Shown one piece after another: positions 44,392-53,137 of a stretch of 64,000 nt of DNA (its first letter is position 1; each line of letters starts with the position of its first letter). Below the pieces are notes generated by a model. The model did not search any database and was not told the DNA's origin. It saw only the letters and a program-made list of their open reading frames with translations. The stretch lies in contig CAVWNR010000003.1 in assembly GCA_963756525.1 (NCBI GenBank), positions 650,036 to 714,035 on the forward strand, given 5' to 3'. This DNA comes from CAVWNR01 sp963756525. GTDB lineage: Bacteria; Actinomycetota; Actinomycetes; Mycobacteriales; Jatrophihabitantaceae. The position numbers were made by a program, and so were the translations under genes.

Positions 44392-45273
44392 TCAGATGCT
44401 CGATACCTCGGCGCGGCTCGGCGGGCGCCAGGCCAGCACCCGCTTCTCCAGCAGGGTGATCAGGAACTCGCCGATGAGGGTGACCGCCGCCATGATCAGC
44501 ATGGCCGCGAAGACGGTGTCCATGTCGAACTTGCCCTGCGCCTGGCTGATGATCAGGCCGATGCCGTGTTGCGCGCCGAGCACCTCGGCGACCAGGGCGC
44601 CGATGATCGCGAACCCGAACGCGGTGTGCAGGCTCGCGATGATCCAGGTCAGCGCGGAGGGGATGGTGACATGGCGGGCCACCTGCAGCGGTGAGGCGCC
44701 GAGCACCTTGACGTTGGCGACCAGGTTCGGGTCGACCTCGCGCACGCCCTGGAAGGCGTTGAAGAACACGATGAAGAACACCAGCACCGCGGCGAGCAGC
44801 ACCTTCGGGAAGGTGCCCAGGCCGAAGGCGACGATGAAGATGGCGCCGAGGATGATCCGCGGGATCGAGTTGGCGATCTTGATGTAGGGACCGATGACCG
44901 CGGCGAGGAACCGGTTCTGGCCGAGCAGCAGGCCGAGCACGATGCCCGCGCCGGTGCCGAGCAGGAAGCCGTAGACGGCCTCTTTGACCGTCACCTCCAA
45001 GTTCAGCCAGATCGAGCCGAACGCGGTGCCGTCCCGGAACAAGCTGACCAGGCTGTTCCATACCCCGGACGGCTGGCCGAAGAAGAACTTGTCCACGATG
45101 CCGGCCGCGGTGAATAGCTGCCATCCGCCGATGATCAGTACGGGTAGCAGGATGCGGCCCAGCCAAATGAGCTGGCTGCGGCGTCGGCGGGCGCGGCGGG
45201 CCGCGGCCTGCAGGCCGGTGTCGGTCTGTCCGGCGCCGGCCGAGGCCGCCGGGGTGGCGATGGTGGCGCTCAT
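44392..45273 (-). CDS. ABC transporter permease (SsuC/TauC-like)
   Basis: 293 residues from ATG at 45271-45273, overlapping the ATPase stop (ATGA). After a basic cytoplasmic head there are six helices: LGRILLPVLIIGGWQLFTAA, VYGFLLGTGAGIVLGLLLGQ, IILGAIFIVAFGLGTFPKVL, LAAVLVFFIVFFNAFQGVRE and further. The EAA coupling loop reads LVANVKVLGASPLQVARHVT then IPSALTWIIASLHTAFGFAI. Inner-membrane pore of the NMT1-type importer. Confidence 0.92.
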   Translation of the reverse strand: MSATIATPAASAGAGQTDTGLQAAARRARRRRSQLIWLGRILLPVLIIGGWQLFTAAGIVDKFFFGQPSGVWNSLVSLFRDGTAFGSIWLNLEVTVKEAVYGFLLGTGAGIVLGLLLGQNRFLAAVIGPYIKIANSIPRIILGAIFIVAFGLGTFPKVLLAAVLVFFIVFFNAFQGVREVDPNLVANVKVLGASPLQVARHVTIPSALTWIIASLHTAFGFAIIGALVAEVLGAQHGIGLIISQAQGKFDMDTVFAAMLIMAAVTLIGEFLITLLEKRVLAWRPPSRAEVSSI

Positions 45274-46136
45274 GCCGCCACCGCCGTCTGCGCGTAGGCG
45301 CGCTCGACCTCGTCCTTCAGCGCCGCCCAGATCTGGTTCTGCAGCTGCAGGAACCGGGCCTCGTGACGGATCTCCTGCACCTCGCCGCGCGGTCGGGGAA
45401 GGTCGATGTCGTAGCTGTGTTTGATCGTTCCCGGGCTGCTGGTCATGATCAGCACCCGGTCGGCGAGCGCGACGGCCTCGTCCAGGTCGTGGGTGATGAA
45501 CAGGACCGAGGGACGCGTCTGCTCCCACAGGCCGAGCAGCTCGGTCTGCATGATGGCCTTGGTCTGCACGTCCAGCGCGCCGAACGGCTCGTCCATCAGC
45601 AGGATCGTCGGGTTGTTGATCAGCGCGGTGGCCATCGCGACCCGTTTGCGCATGCCGCCGGAGAGCTGGTGCGGGTAGCGGTCCTCGAACCCGGCCAGCC
45701 CGACGCGCCGCAGCCAGTCGCGGGCCAGCGTGATCGCCTGCTTTTTGGCCATCCCGTTCAGGGTGGGGCCGATCATCACGTTGCCGAGCACGGTCTTCCA
45801 CGGGAACAGCGCGTCGGTCTGGAACATGAAGCTGACTCCCCGGGTGATCCCGTGCACCTCCCGGCCGCCCACCTTCACCGATCCGGCGCTGGGCCGGTCC
45901 AGCCCCGATACCTGCCCCAGGGTGGTGGACTTGCCGCATCCGGTCGGGCCGACGATCGCGCAGAACTGGCCCGGCTCGACGGTGAAGCTGACCTCGCTGA
46001 TGGCGGTGAACGGCTCGCCCTTGGGGGTGAGGAACCGTTTGGTCAGCCCGGTGATCTCGATGCGGGCGGCGTGCGCGGCGTCGCCTGCGGCGGCGCTCGA
46101 GGCCGCGGCGGGGGGGCGGTCTGCGGGCTCGGCCAT
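45270..46136 (-). CDS. ABC transporter ATPase (SsuB/TauB-like)
   Basis: 288 residues from ATG at 46134-46136, aaaggga upstream. Walker A GPTGCGKSTTLGQVSGL near residue 63, Q-loop FMFQTDALFPWKTVLGNVMI, signature HQLSGGMRKRVAMATALINN, Walker B PTILLMDEPFGALDVQTKAI, and H-loop VLFITHDLDEAVALADRVLI. The LFPWKTV Q-loop is typical of the nitrate/sulfonate/taurine subfamily. First gene of a three-gene operon divergent from the two-component system. Confidence 0.93.
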   Translation of the reverse strand: MAEPADRPPAAASSAAAGDAAHAARIEITGLTKRFLTPKGEPFTAISEVSFTVEPGQFCAIVGPTGCGKSTTLGQVSGLDRPSAGSVKVGGREVHGITRGVSFMFQTDALFPWKTVLGNVMIGPTLNGMAKKQAITLARDWLRRVGLAGFEDRYPHQLSGGMRKRVAMATALINNPTILLMDEPFGALDVQTKAIMQTELLGLWEQTRPSVLFITHDLDEAVALADRVLIMTSSPGTIKHSYDIDLPRPRGEVQEIRHEARFLQLQNQIWAALKDEVERAYAQTAVAA

Positions 46137-46307
46137 CAGCGTTGGGTCCCTTTCCTCGGCGACGTGACCTGTGCCAGCACCGTAAGCGCAGCGCCCCGGC
46201 CACGTCGCGCTTTCGGTCCTATCCCGCGCTTTCCCGCATTGATCGCGGTTTTGCGCGTTCTGCTCGCGGCGGCGCTCACCTTGTCCGCGGCCCATCCGGA
46301 CCTCACA

Positions 46308-47924
46308 ATGAGCGCCGTGCCGTCCCGGATACGCAAGCTTTCCAGCCAGATCTTCGTCGCCCAGCTGGCGATCCTGATCGCCACCATGGCGGTCGGGTTC
46401 GTGCTGTTCGCCTGGGCGCAGCGCAACCATCTCGACGCCCAATATCAGGCCCGCGCCGCCGCGATCGCCGAGACCGTCGCCGCGGTCCCGGCCATTCGCG
46501 GCTGCATGGCCAGCGAGGGCCCGGGCTGCGCGGTCACCATCCAGAACCTGGCCACCGCCACCGAGCAGCAGACCGGCGCCTCCTACGTGGTGCTGATCGA
46601 CCTGAATCGGGTCCGGCACTCCCACCCCAACCCCGCCCTGATCGGGCAGCAGGTCAGCGAGCCGATCGTCACCCGCGACGGCAAGGTGCACCTCGGCGTG
46701 GATCCCGGCAGCCTCGGCCGCTCCGCGAACGCCCGCGCGCCGCTATATGGCCCGGACGGCGCGATGGTCGGCGAGATCTCCGTCGGCATCCGGGAAAGCT
46801 CGGTGTCCAGCGCGCTATGGCACCAGCTGCCCTCCTACGGGATCTGGTTCGCCATTGCCCTCGGCATCGGGGGCCTCGCCTCCTGGGGGCTGGCCAGACG
46901 CCTCAAGCACCGCACCTTCGGCCTGGAGCTGGACGAGATCGCCCGGCTGCTGCAAGAGCGCGAGGCGACCCTGCACGGCATCCGGGAAGGGGTCATCGCC
47001 TTCGACGCGACCGGGCGGATCAGCGTGCTCAACGACGAGGCACGGCGGCTCTTGCGCCTGCCGGCTGTCGGCAGGCAACTGCGCGACGTGCTGCCCGAAG
47101 GCCGCCTGCGCGACGTGCTATCCGGGCACGGCACCCAGCAAGACGACATCGTATTCACCGACGATTTCTGCCTGGTCATCAACCGCATGCCGGTCACCCT
47201 CGGCGGCCGGCCACACGGTGCGGTGGTGACCCTGCGCGACCGAACCGAGATGGAAGGCCTGCTGCGCGAACTGCACGGCGAGCGCAGCCTCACCGAGTCG
47301 CTGCGCGCTCAGCAGCACGAGTTCGCCAACCGGATGCACGCCGTCGCCGGGCTGCTCGAACTCGGCCGCGCCGACGAGGCGCTCAGCTTCGTCACCGAGA
47401 TCCGCGGCACCGCCGCCGAGTTCGACAACACCCTGCGCACCCACATCGCCGCGCCGCAACTCGTCGGGCTGCTGCTCGGCAAGGCGGCCGAAGCCAGCGA
47501 ACGCGGCATCGAGCTGCTCATCTCCCCAGAAACCTGGCTCGCCGACACACCCGAGCGCATCCAGGCACTCACCAGCATCGTCGGCAACCTCATCGACAAT
47601 GCCCTCGACGCCCTCACCGCCGCCCCCGCACCGCGCCGCGTCGTCGTCGAGATCATCGAGCAGCCCGGGCTGCTCACCGTCACCGTGACCGACAACGGCC
47701 CCGGCATCCCCCCCGGCACTGAACAGTCGATCTTCCGCGACGGCTATACCACCAAACCGAACACCGCCGGCCGGCGCCGCGGGCTCGGGCTGGCGCTGGT
47801 CCACCGACACGTCACCCGGCTGCACGGGTCGATCGCGGTCAGCACCGGACCCGGCGCCGAAATCACCGTGCTTCTGCCCAAGGAGCCACCCCCCGCCCCG
47901 GTCAACTCCGGAAGCCCGCGATGA
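46308..47924 (+). CDS. CitA/DcuS-type sensor histidine kinase
   Basis: 538 residues from ATG 46308; GTG 46317 is possible. Helix IFVAQLAILIATMAVGFVLF, a small extracytoplasmic sensor domain (YVVLIDLNRVRHSHPNPALI, GDARAPLYGPDG region), and a second helix YGIWFAIALGIGGLASWGLA. A PAS-like domain (TLHGIREGVIAFDATGRISV) precedes the phosphoacceptor SLRAQQHEFANRMHAVAGLL. The ATPase has SIVGNLIDNALDALTAAP (N box), TVTDNGPGIPPG (G1) and RRGLGLALVHRHVTRLHGS (G2). The family senses citrate or C4-dicarboxylates. The stop overlaps the regulator start (ATGA). Divergent from the NMT1-type ABC operon, with about 170 bases shared. Confidence 0.92.
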   Translation: MSAVPSRIRKLSSQIFVAQLAILIATMAVGFVLFAWAQRNHLDAQYQARAAAIAETVAAVPAIRGCMASEGPGCAVTIQNLATATEQQTGASYVVLIDLNRVRHSHPNPALIGQQVSEPIVTRDGKVHLGVDPGSLGRSANARAPLYGPDGAMVGEISVGIRESSVSSALWHQLPSYGIWFAIALGIGGLASWGLARRLKHRTFGLELDEIARLLQEREATLHGIREGVIAFDATGRISVLNDEARRLLRLPAVGRQLRDVLPEGRLRDVLSGHGTQQDDIVFTDDFCLVINRMPVTLGGRPHGAVVTLRDRTEMEGLLRELHGERSLTESLRAQQHEFANRMHAVAGLLELGRADEALSFVTEIRGTAAEFDNTLRTHIAAPQLVGLLLGKAAEASERGIELLISPETWLADTPERIQALTSIVGNLIDNALDALTAAPAPRRVVVEIIEQPGLLTVTVTDNGPGIPPGTEQSIFRDGYTTKPNTAGRRRGLGLALVHRHVTRLHGSIAVSTGPGAEITVLLPKEPPPAPVNSGSPR

Positions 47925-48616
47925 ACACCGAGACCCTCGACGTGCTCGTCGTCGACGACGACTACCGAGTCGCCGCCATCCACGCCGCGTTCGTCGAACG
48001 GGTACCCGGATACACCGTCACCGGCCAAGCACACACCGCCGCGCAGGCCCTGACCATGGCGCTGAGCCTGCACCCGCACCTGGTACTGATGGACATCTAC
48101 CTACCCGACGGCAGCGGCCTGCAGGTCGTGCGTACGCTGCTCGACCAGCCGCGACCCCCCGCCATCATCGTCATCTCCGCGGCCCGGGAAATCGCCACCG
48201 TCCGCCAGGCCATGCAACTAGGCGCGGTGCACTACCTCGTCAAACCCTTCGGCTTCGACGCGCTCGCCGAACGGCTCACCGCCTACCAGCGACTACACCA
48301 ACACCTGGCCGGGCTCAACGACCAGGCCGAACAGGACGACGTCGACGCAATCTTCGAGATGCTCCGCACTCCCGCACCAGCGACCCCCCGACCCGCCGGG
48401 CGGCACTCGACGCCCACCCTCGAATCCGTCCGTAACGCCGTCGCCGCCAGCGACACCGACGTTTCCGCCGCCGAAGTCGCCGACACCGTCGGCATCAGCC
48501 GCGCCACCGCCCAGCGCTACCTCACCTACTTGGAACGCCGCGGCCTGGTCACACTCCACCTGCGCTACGGGGCGACCGGCCGCCCCGAAAATCGCTACCA
48601 CCTCGCACCCCGCTAA
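47921..48616 (+). CDS. CitB/DcuR-type response regulator
   Basis: 231 residues from ATG 47921, overlapping the kinase stop. The receiver domain has the acidic pair VLVVDDDYRVAAIHAAFVER, phospho-Asp in HLVLMDIYLPDGSGLQVVRT, Thr/Ser in AIIVISAAREI and Lys in VHYLVKPFGFDALAERL. The C-terminal helix-turn-helix is VSAAEVADTVGISRATAQRY then LTYLERRGLVTLHLRYGATG. It probably activates the divergent ABC operon in response to the kinase ligand (inferred from position). Confidence 0.92.
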   Translation: MNTETLDVLVVDDDYRVAAIHAAFVERVPGYTVTGQAHTAAQALTMALSLHPHLVLMDIYLPDGSGLQVVRTLLDQPRPPAIIVISAAREIATVRQAMQLGAVHYLVKPFGFDALAERLTAYQRLHQHLAGLNDQAEQDDVDAIFEMLRTPAPATPRPAGRHSTPTLESVRNAVAASDTDVSAAEVADTVGISRATAQRYLTYLERRGLVTLHLRYGATGRPENRYHLAPR

Positions 48617-48934
48617 ACCAGCCACCTCTCGCTCCGGCGCGAGCACCGCAGGCACCCCCAGCGGTCATGCGGACCGCCCGGTTGCCGTCGTTCGGAGCGG
48701 CCGGTGAGTGTCACTGCGCGCGACGCGCGGGCTTTGGTGATCGCACGCCCGTCCCGCGGTGCCCGGCGTTGGGTGCGGCGAACTGGACACGCTGTCGCCG
48801 ACCATGCGCGGCTCGCCGGGCTGCGTGCCGAGTCCGTGGCCGCACGCGCGCGCTGCACCCGGCGCCCGGCCCGTCGACGCTGGTCGCGGAGTTCTCCAAC
48901 CCGGTCGCCGGCACGGTCAGCCAGGCCCCGGTGC
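48617..48934. other. gap without a recognised gene
   Basis: About 320 bases after the response regulator. A weak ctcgc/gcgag hairpin near 48630 could end the two-component transcript. No gene supported. Confidence 0.4.
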
Positions 48935-49090
48935 GCCACCGTGGAGATCGCGGTGCTCCGAGACCGGGACGGCACCTTCGAGCCCAGACTGGTGCGCAAA
49001 CATCAGCCGCGGCTGACCGGCATCGAGGATTTGGTGATCTCGCTGTCCGCGAAGGGGCCGACCACCGGCAGGATCTGCGCGCATCTTTTC
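48935..49090 (+). pseudogene. IS256-family (mutator) transposase fragment
   Basis: ATVEIAVLRDRDGTFEPRLV then RKHQPRLTGIEDLVISLSAK and GPTTGRICAHLFDS match the segment of IS256 transposases just before the first catalytic Asp. Both ends are missing, so only about 50 residues remain. It sits directly before a truncated LuxR-type regulator. Confidence 0.75.
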
Positions 49091-49147
49091 GACTCGGCGC
49101 CGACCACGGCGAGCAATCGTTCGGCGACCACACCGGGCCGATAGCCA

Positions 49148-50126
49148 AGCGCAGGCGCCCGCCGGCTGCTCAACGAACTGCTCGCCCTTGACCCGCCGCC
49201 CGGCGCCCGGGCCCGTCCGCTGCTCACCTCGGGATTGCTGCGGCTGTGGCAGGGCGAGCTGGACGCCGCGCAGGCCGAGCTCACCGAGGCGCTCGGCAGC
49301 GGCGAGCAGCACCGGGTCCCCGCGCTAGCCAGCTGCGGGCACGCCCGGCTGGCCCGGGTCGCGCTCGCGCACCGGCGCTTCGACGCCGCCCGCGGCGCGG
49401 TCACCGCGGGCCTGGCCGGCTGCGCCGGGACCGACGCCCCCAGCTGCACCAGCCGGCTCTACCTCGCCGGGCTGGCCGCCGAAGCCGACCGGCCCCCGCC
49501 GCCGCGCCGGCGCGGACGCTGGCCGCGACCTCCAGGTCGCGGCGACACTCATCGACCGGGTGCGGGCACTCGCCGAGACCGCGGCGCGGATGCCCATCGT
49601 GCAAGCCGAACTGGCCACCGCCGAAGCCGAATGGAGCCGGCTGCACCCCGGGCGAGGCGGCGCGGCGGAACGCTGGCGCGAGGCGGTCGCCCGCTGGGAC
49701 GAGCTGTCCTTCCCGCACCCGGTCGCCTACGCCCGGTGGCGGCTCGCCGACGCGCTGCTGCAAACCGGTGCGCACCTCGAGCAGGCCAGCAGCGAACTCA
49801 CCGCCGCCTGGCAGGGCGCCAGCATGCTCGGCGCCGAACCGCTGCGCCGGCACATCCTCGCGCTCGCCGAACGGGCCCGCATCCCGCTTCCCGACGACGA
49901 CACCCAGCCGGGCGCAGCAGCCCAGCCCGTCGACGGGCTCACCCAGCGCGAGCGGCAGATCCTCGCCCTACTCGCCGACGGACACGGCAACCGTCGTATC
50001 GCGCAGGAGCTGTTCATCAGCGAGAAGACGGTGAGCGTGCACGTCACGCACATCCTCGCCAAGCTCGGCGTGAGCAACCGCAACCAGGCCGGCGCGGTCG
50101 CACGACGGGCCGGCCCCACCTCCTAG
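49148..50126 (+). pseudogene. LuxR-type (LAL-like) regulator, N-terminally truncated and frameshifted
   Basis: The helical repeat region reads ARRLLNELLALDPPPGARAR, LLRLWQGELDAAQAELTEAL and FDAARGAVTAGLAGCAGTDA, shifts frame near 49490, then continues LIDRVRALAETAARMPIVQA, RWREAVARWDELSFPHPVAY and ADALLQTGAHLEQASSELTA. It ends in a complete GerE/LuxR helix-turn-helix (LTQRERQILALLADGHGNRR, IAQELFISEKTVSVHVTHIL, AKLGVSNRNQAGAVARR). The ATPase domain of a full LAL regulator (~900 residues) is absent. The last 188 residues from GTG 49560 form one frame and could still be a DNA-binding fragment. Confidence 0.75.
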
Positions 50127-50256
50127 ATCCCGCAGCGCCAACACACCGCAGCGCCGAAAAGATACCCAGAAGACCCGATGCGGCCCGGCCAGCTCAGGCG
50201 CACTGTGAGGATGCGGCTCATCCCGGCCGCACCGGCACCCCCGCAGAAAGCACGCC

Positions 50257-50469
50257 ATGACCGCCACCACCGCGCCCGCACACCGACCCACCCGCGCCGG
50301 TGCAAACCCCGACCAGGCCAGGCGCGTCGCCGCCCGCGACGCCGCCGCCGACCGGCGCACCAGGCCGTGCTCGCGCACCTGCGGACCGAGGCCGCGCTGC
50401 GCGGCTGACCGCCGCTACCCCGGCCGCTCGACCCGCTTGCACGGCGATGAGGACATGATGAACGGATGA
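50257..50469 (+). CDS. small Arg-rich protein (70 aa), doubtful
   Basis: ATG 50257: MTATTAPAHRPTRAGANPDQ, then Arg/Ala-rich sequence with four cysteines, ending HGDEDMMNG. The stop overlaps the next ATG, which would couple it to the GNAT gene, but there is no good Shine-Dalgarno site and the composition could be chance. Confidence 0.3.
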   Translation: MTATTAPAHRPTRAGANPDQARRVAARDAAADRRTRPCSRTCGPRPRCAADRRYPGRSTRLHGDEDMMNG

Positions 50470-51008
50470 TGCACGGCGAGAAGGTCGCCCTGCGCGCCCG
50501 GCACGAGCAGGACGTCGCGGTGCTGCACGCCGAGCTCTACGACGACGTCGCCACCCGCGCCCGGGCCGACACCCGGGCCTGGCAGCCCATCTCCCCCGGC
50601 ACCGCCGCGTCCCCATTCGCGATCCGCGACCCGGACGAGCGCACCGCCTACTTCTCCGTCCTCGAGCTGCGCGACGACCAACTCGCCGGCGAGGCGCTGC
50701 TATGGGGCATCGACACCCACAACCGGGCCGCGCACCTGGGCGTCGCGCTGCGACCGGCGTTCCGTGGCCGCGGCCTGGGCGGTGACACGGTACGGGTGCT
50801 GTGCCGGTACGGCTTCGCGATCCGCGGCCTGCACCGGCTGCAGATCGACACCCTCGCCGACAACCCGGCCATGATCCACGCCGCGCACCGCGCCGGGTTC
50901 GTGCTCGAGGGCACCCTGCGCCGCTCGGCCTGGGTCAACGGCGGCTTCGCCGACGAGACGATTCTCGGCCTGCTCGCCGAGGACTGGCCAGACGGGCCCA
51001 CGGCCTGA
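50466..51008 (+). CDS. GNAT-family acetyltransferase (RimJ/RimL-like)
   Basis: 180 residues from ATG 50466 (or the next codon). MHGEKVALRARHEQDVAVLH is the usual opening of RimJ/RimL-type enzymes. Acetyl-CoA loop: RAAHLGVALRPAFRGRGLGG (RxxGLG) then DTVRVLCRYGFAIRGLHRLQ; the late motif is DTLADNPAMIHAAHRAGFVL followed by EGTLRRSAWVNGGFADETIL. Typical for protein N-terminal or aminoglycoside-type acetylation; the substrate is unknown. Confidence 0.87.
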   Translation: MMHGEKVALRARHEQDVAVLHAELYDDVATRARADTRAWQPISPGTAASPFAIRDPDERTAYFSVLELRDDQLAGEALLWGIDTHNRAAHLGVALRPAFRGRGLGGDTVRVLCRYGFAIRGLHRLQIDTLADNPAMIHAAHRAGFVLEGTLRRSAWVNGGFADETILGLLAEDWPDGPTA

Positions 51009-51323
51009 GCGAGCGCGGGCCCCTCGGCGAGCGTCGCGACGCCGCCACCACATCCACGCTCCGCATGGCCCCCCGCATCCGTGCCGCCCCCCGCTACCGC
51101 CGGTACGGCTTCCGGTTCGCCCCGCCCCGCTCTCCACCCGCACCGTGGCCCAGTCGATCGGCGGCTGCGGGTTCTACGGCGCACCACTGACCAACCCACC
51201 ACCGCATGCCGACCCGCCGACGCCGACCCGCCGCATCGACCCGTCGCGGTGACGTCGGCGACGCCGGCTGAACCCGGCGGGCCGTGAGCGCGTGCTAGGG
51301 GCAAGCACCCCGGAAGGAAAACA
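51009..51323. other. gap without a recognised gene
   Basis: About 315 bases with Pro/Arg-rich open frames typical of random GC-rich DNA. The last bases hold the ggaaggaaa ribosome site of the lipoprotein gene. Confidence 0.45.
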
Positions 51324-52094
51324 ATGATCACTCGAACCCGCCAGAACAACCCGCACGCCCAGCCGCCACCCGCCCCGGCCCGCGCGCCGCGGATCCGGCG
51401 CCGGGCCGCGATCTTCGCCGCGATCACCGGCACCGGGCTGCTCGCCGCGGCCTGCAGCGGCGCCACCCACCAGGCCGCGCACGCGGCCAGCCCCGCGCAC
51501 AGCGCGCCCGCCAGCAGCGCTGCACCCGCCGCCCCGGCCGCGCCGGTGGCCGCCGTCCCCGCGGCCCGGCTGCTAGGCACCACCCGGACCGCGCTCGGCC
51601 CGGTGCTGGTCGACGCGCGCGGCAAGACGATCTACGTGTTCACCGCCGACACCCGCGGCCACTCCGCCTGCACCGGCGCCTGCCTGCAGTTCTGGCCGAT
51701 CGTCCCCGCCCCGGCCACGCTGCCCGCTCACCTGCCCGGCATCACTGCCACCCTCGGCGTGCTGACCCGCCCGGACGGCGGCCGGCAGCTCACCGTCTCG
51801 GGGTTCCCGGTCTACACCTTCGCCGGCGACACCCGCCCCGGCGCCACCGCCGGGCAGGGCAAGAAACTCGCCGGCGGTCAGTGGTGGGTGCTCACCCCGG
51901 CCGGAACCTGGATCGCCCACACCGCCCCAGCGCCCGCCCCCGTCGCGGCCGCCCCAGCCCCAGCCGCGGCGCCCGCACCCCCGCCGTCCAGTTCGACGCC
52001 CCCGCCCGCCGCCAACCCGATCCCGCAGAACGGCGGCGGGGACGGCGACGCCGACAACAACGGCGGCCCCAGCGACGGCGACGGCAACGTCTGA
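51324..52094 (+). CDS. COG4315-type lipoprotein
   Basis: 256 residues from ATG 51324. A long basic head is followed by AAIFAAITGTGLLAAACSG with lipobox AAAC. Ala/Pro linker, then two COG4315 repeats: GPVLVDARGKTIYVFTADTR with SACTGACLQFWPIVPAP, and LTRPDGGRQLTVSGFPVYTF with QWWVLTPAGTW. The CTGAC-x-FWP motif is the family hallmark. The tail is Pro- and Gly/Asp-rich. Surface-attached; function unknown. Two bases before the next gene, so an operon. Confidence 0.85.
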   Translation: MITRTRQNNPHAQPPPAPARAPRIRRRAAIFAAITGTGLLAAACSGATHQAAHAASPAHSAPASSAAPAAPAAPVAAVPAARLLGTTRTALGPVLVDARGKTIYVFTADTRGHSACTGACLQFWPIVPAPATLPAHLPGITATLGVLTRPDGGRQLTVSGFPVYTFAGDTRPGATAGQGKKLAGGQWWVLTPAGTWIAHTAPAPAPVAAAPAPAAAPAPPPSSSTPPPAANPIPQNGGGDGDADNNGGPSDGDGNV

Positions 52095-52096
52095 TC

Positions 52097-52711
52097 ATGA
52101 CCACGCGCCCCCGCGCCGCCGCCCGGCTCGCCGCGGTCCTCGCCGCGGTGGCCGCGGCGGCCGCCGCGGCCACCCTGCTCACCGCGCGGGCCCAGCCCGG
52201 CCACCCCCACCGCCGACCCGCCAACGGCCCGTTCGCCTGGCTCACCGCCCGGGCCGCCCCGGCGAACTGGCCGCGGATCACCCTGCCCGACGGCGCCGCC
52301 ACCCTCGCCGCCCCACCGTCCCTGCCCCGCATGCACGGCGACCCGGGCAGCATCACGGTCGGCCTGCCCGCCGGCACCGGCGCCCAGATCTATCTCAACG
52401 CCACCCCCCACCAAGGCGAGGAGACCCTGCCCGGCTGGGCCGCGTTCCGCGTCGACCACCTCCGCGACGACGACGCCACCACGGTCACCGCCGACGCGCA
52501 CGCCGAACACCTCACCTTCCTCGGCGGCACCGGCTCCTGCCTACTCGACGACTACCTCAGCCGCGTGGCAGCCCACCACTACCGCGAGATCGCCTGCCTG
52601 GTCCAAGGCGCGCACGGCGCCAGCGTTCTCATCGCGGCCACCTCCGCCGCCGACTGGAGCCGCTACACCCCCACCCTCGAACAGGCCGTCACCGGCTACA
52701 CCGCCCACTGA
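52097..52711 (+). CDS. secreted hypothetical protein, lipoprotein operon partner
   Basis: 204 residues from ATG 52097, two bases after the lipoprotein stop. Signal peptide: RLAAVLAAVAAAAAAATLLT. The mature part is globular: WPRITLPDGAATLAAPPSLP, SITVGLPAGTGAQIYLNATP, FLGGTGSCLLDDYLSRVAAH and HYREIACLVQGAHGASVLIA with two cysteines, ending SRYTPTLEQAVTGYTAH. No family recognised. It probably acts with the lipoprotein outside the membrane. Confidence 0.75.
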   Translation: MTTRPRAAARLAAVLAAVAAAAAAATLLTARAQPGHPHRRPANGPFAWLTARAAPANWPRITLPDGAATLAAPPSLPRMHGDPGSITVGLPAGTGAQIYLNATPHQGEETLPGWAAFRVDHLRDDDATTVTADAHAEHLTFLGGTGSCLLDDYLSRVAAHHYREIACLVQGAHGASVLIAATSAADWSRYTPTLEQAVTGYTAH

Positions 52712-52815
52712 TCCGCCCGCCGGCGCCCAGGACCGGAGTTCGTCGTGACTACACCGCCGCCCGCCCCTCGGCTCTACCCGGCCGGGACACAGCACCCGAC
52801 AAGCACATCCTCCCG

Positions 52816-52956
52816 ATGCGGCCACGGCACCGGTTGGCGCTGTGCGCCGGACTGGTCGGCGCGGCGCTGTTCACCGGCACCTGGCTGATCACCGGTGCGC
52901 TGCGCCCCGGACACGGCCCGCTGCGCGAGCCGATCAGCGCCATCGGCGTCTTATGA
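52816..52956 (+). pseudogene. DUF998-family membrane protein, N-terminal fragment
   Basis: ATG 52816: MRPRHRLALCAGLVGAALFT then GTWLITGALRPGHGPLREPI and SAIGVL-stop. This is the first helix and conserved 'GALRPGY.P.REPISALG' of DUF998. Only 46 of about 200 residues remain. Confidence 0.7.
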
Positions 52957-53137
52957 CCGCTCTGGATGTTTCCCACCATCGGCATGGGCGCGATGATCAT
53001 GTCGGCTCGAAGTACACGGATCAGACAAGATCAGGAAATGTAGCCGTCGCGTGACATGGACGCCGAAGGGCAGAGACAATCAGCCGCGGTGCGAACAGCT
53101 CCGTGCGCTCGGCAGGCGGTCGGCACGGGAGGCGTCG

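Noticed and set aside
43183..44694. A 503-codon Gly/Val/Arg-rich frame opposite the ABC binding protein
   Set aside because: Antisense shadow of a well-supported lipoprotein gene.
46142..47722. A 526-codon frame over the histidine kinase in another phase
   Set aside because: Arg-rich shadow; the kinase motifs are all in the other frame.
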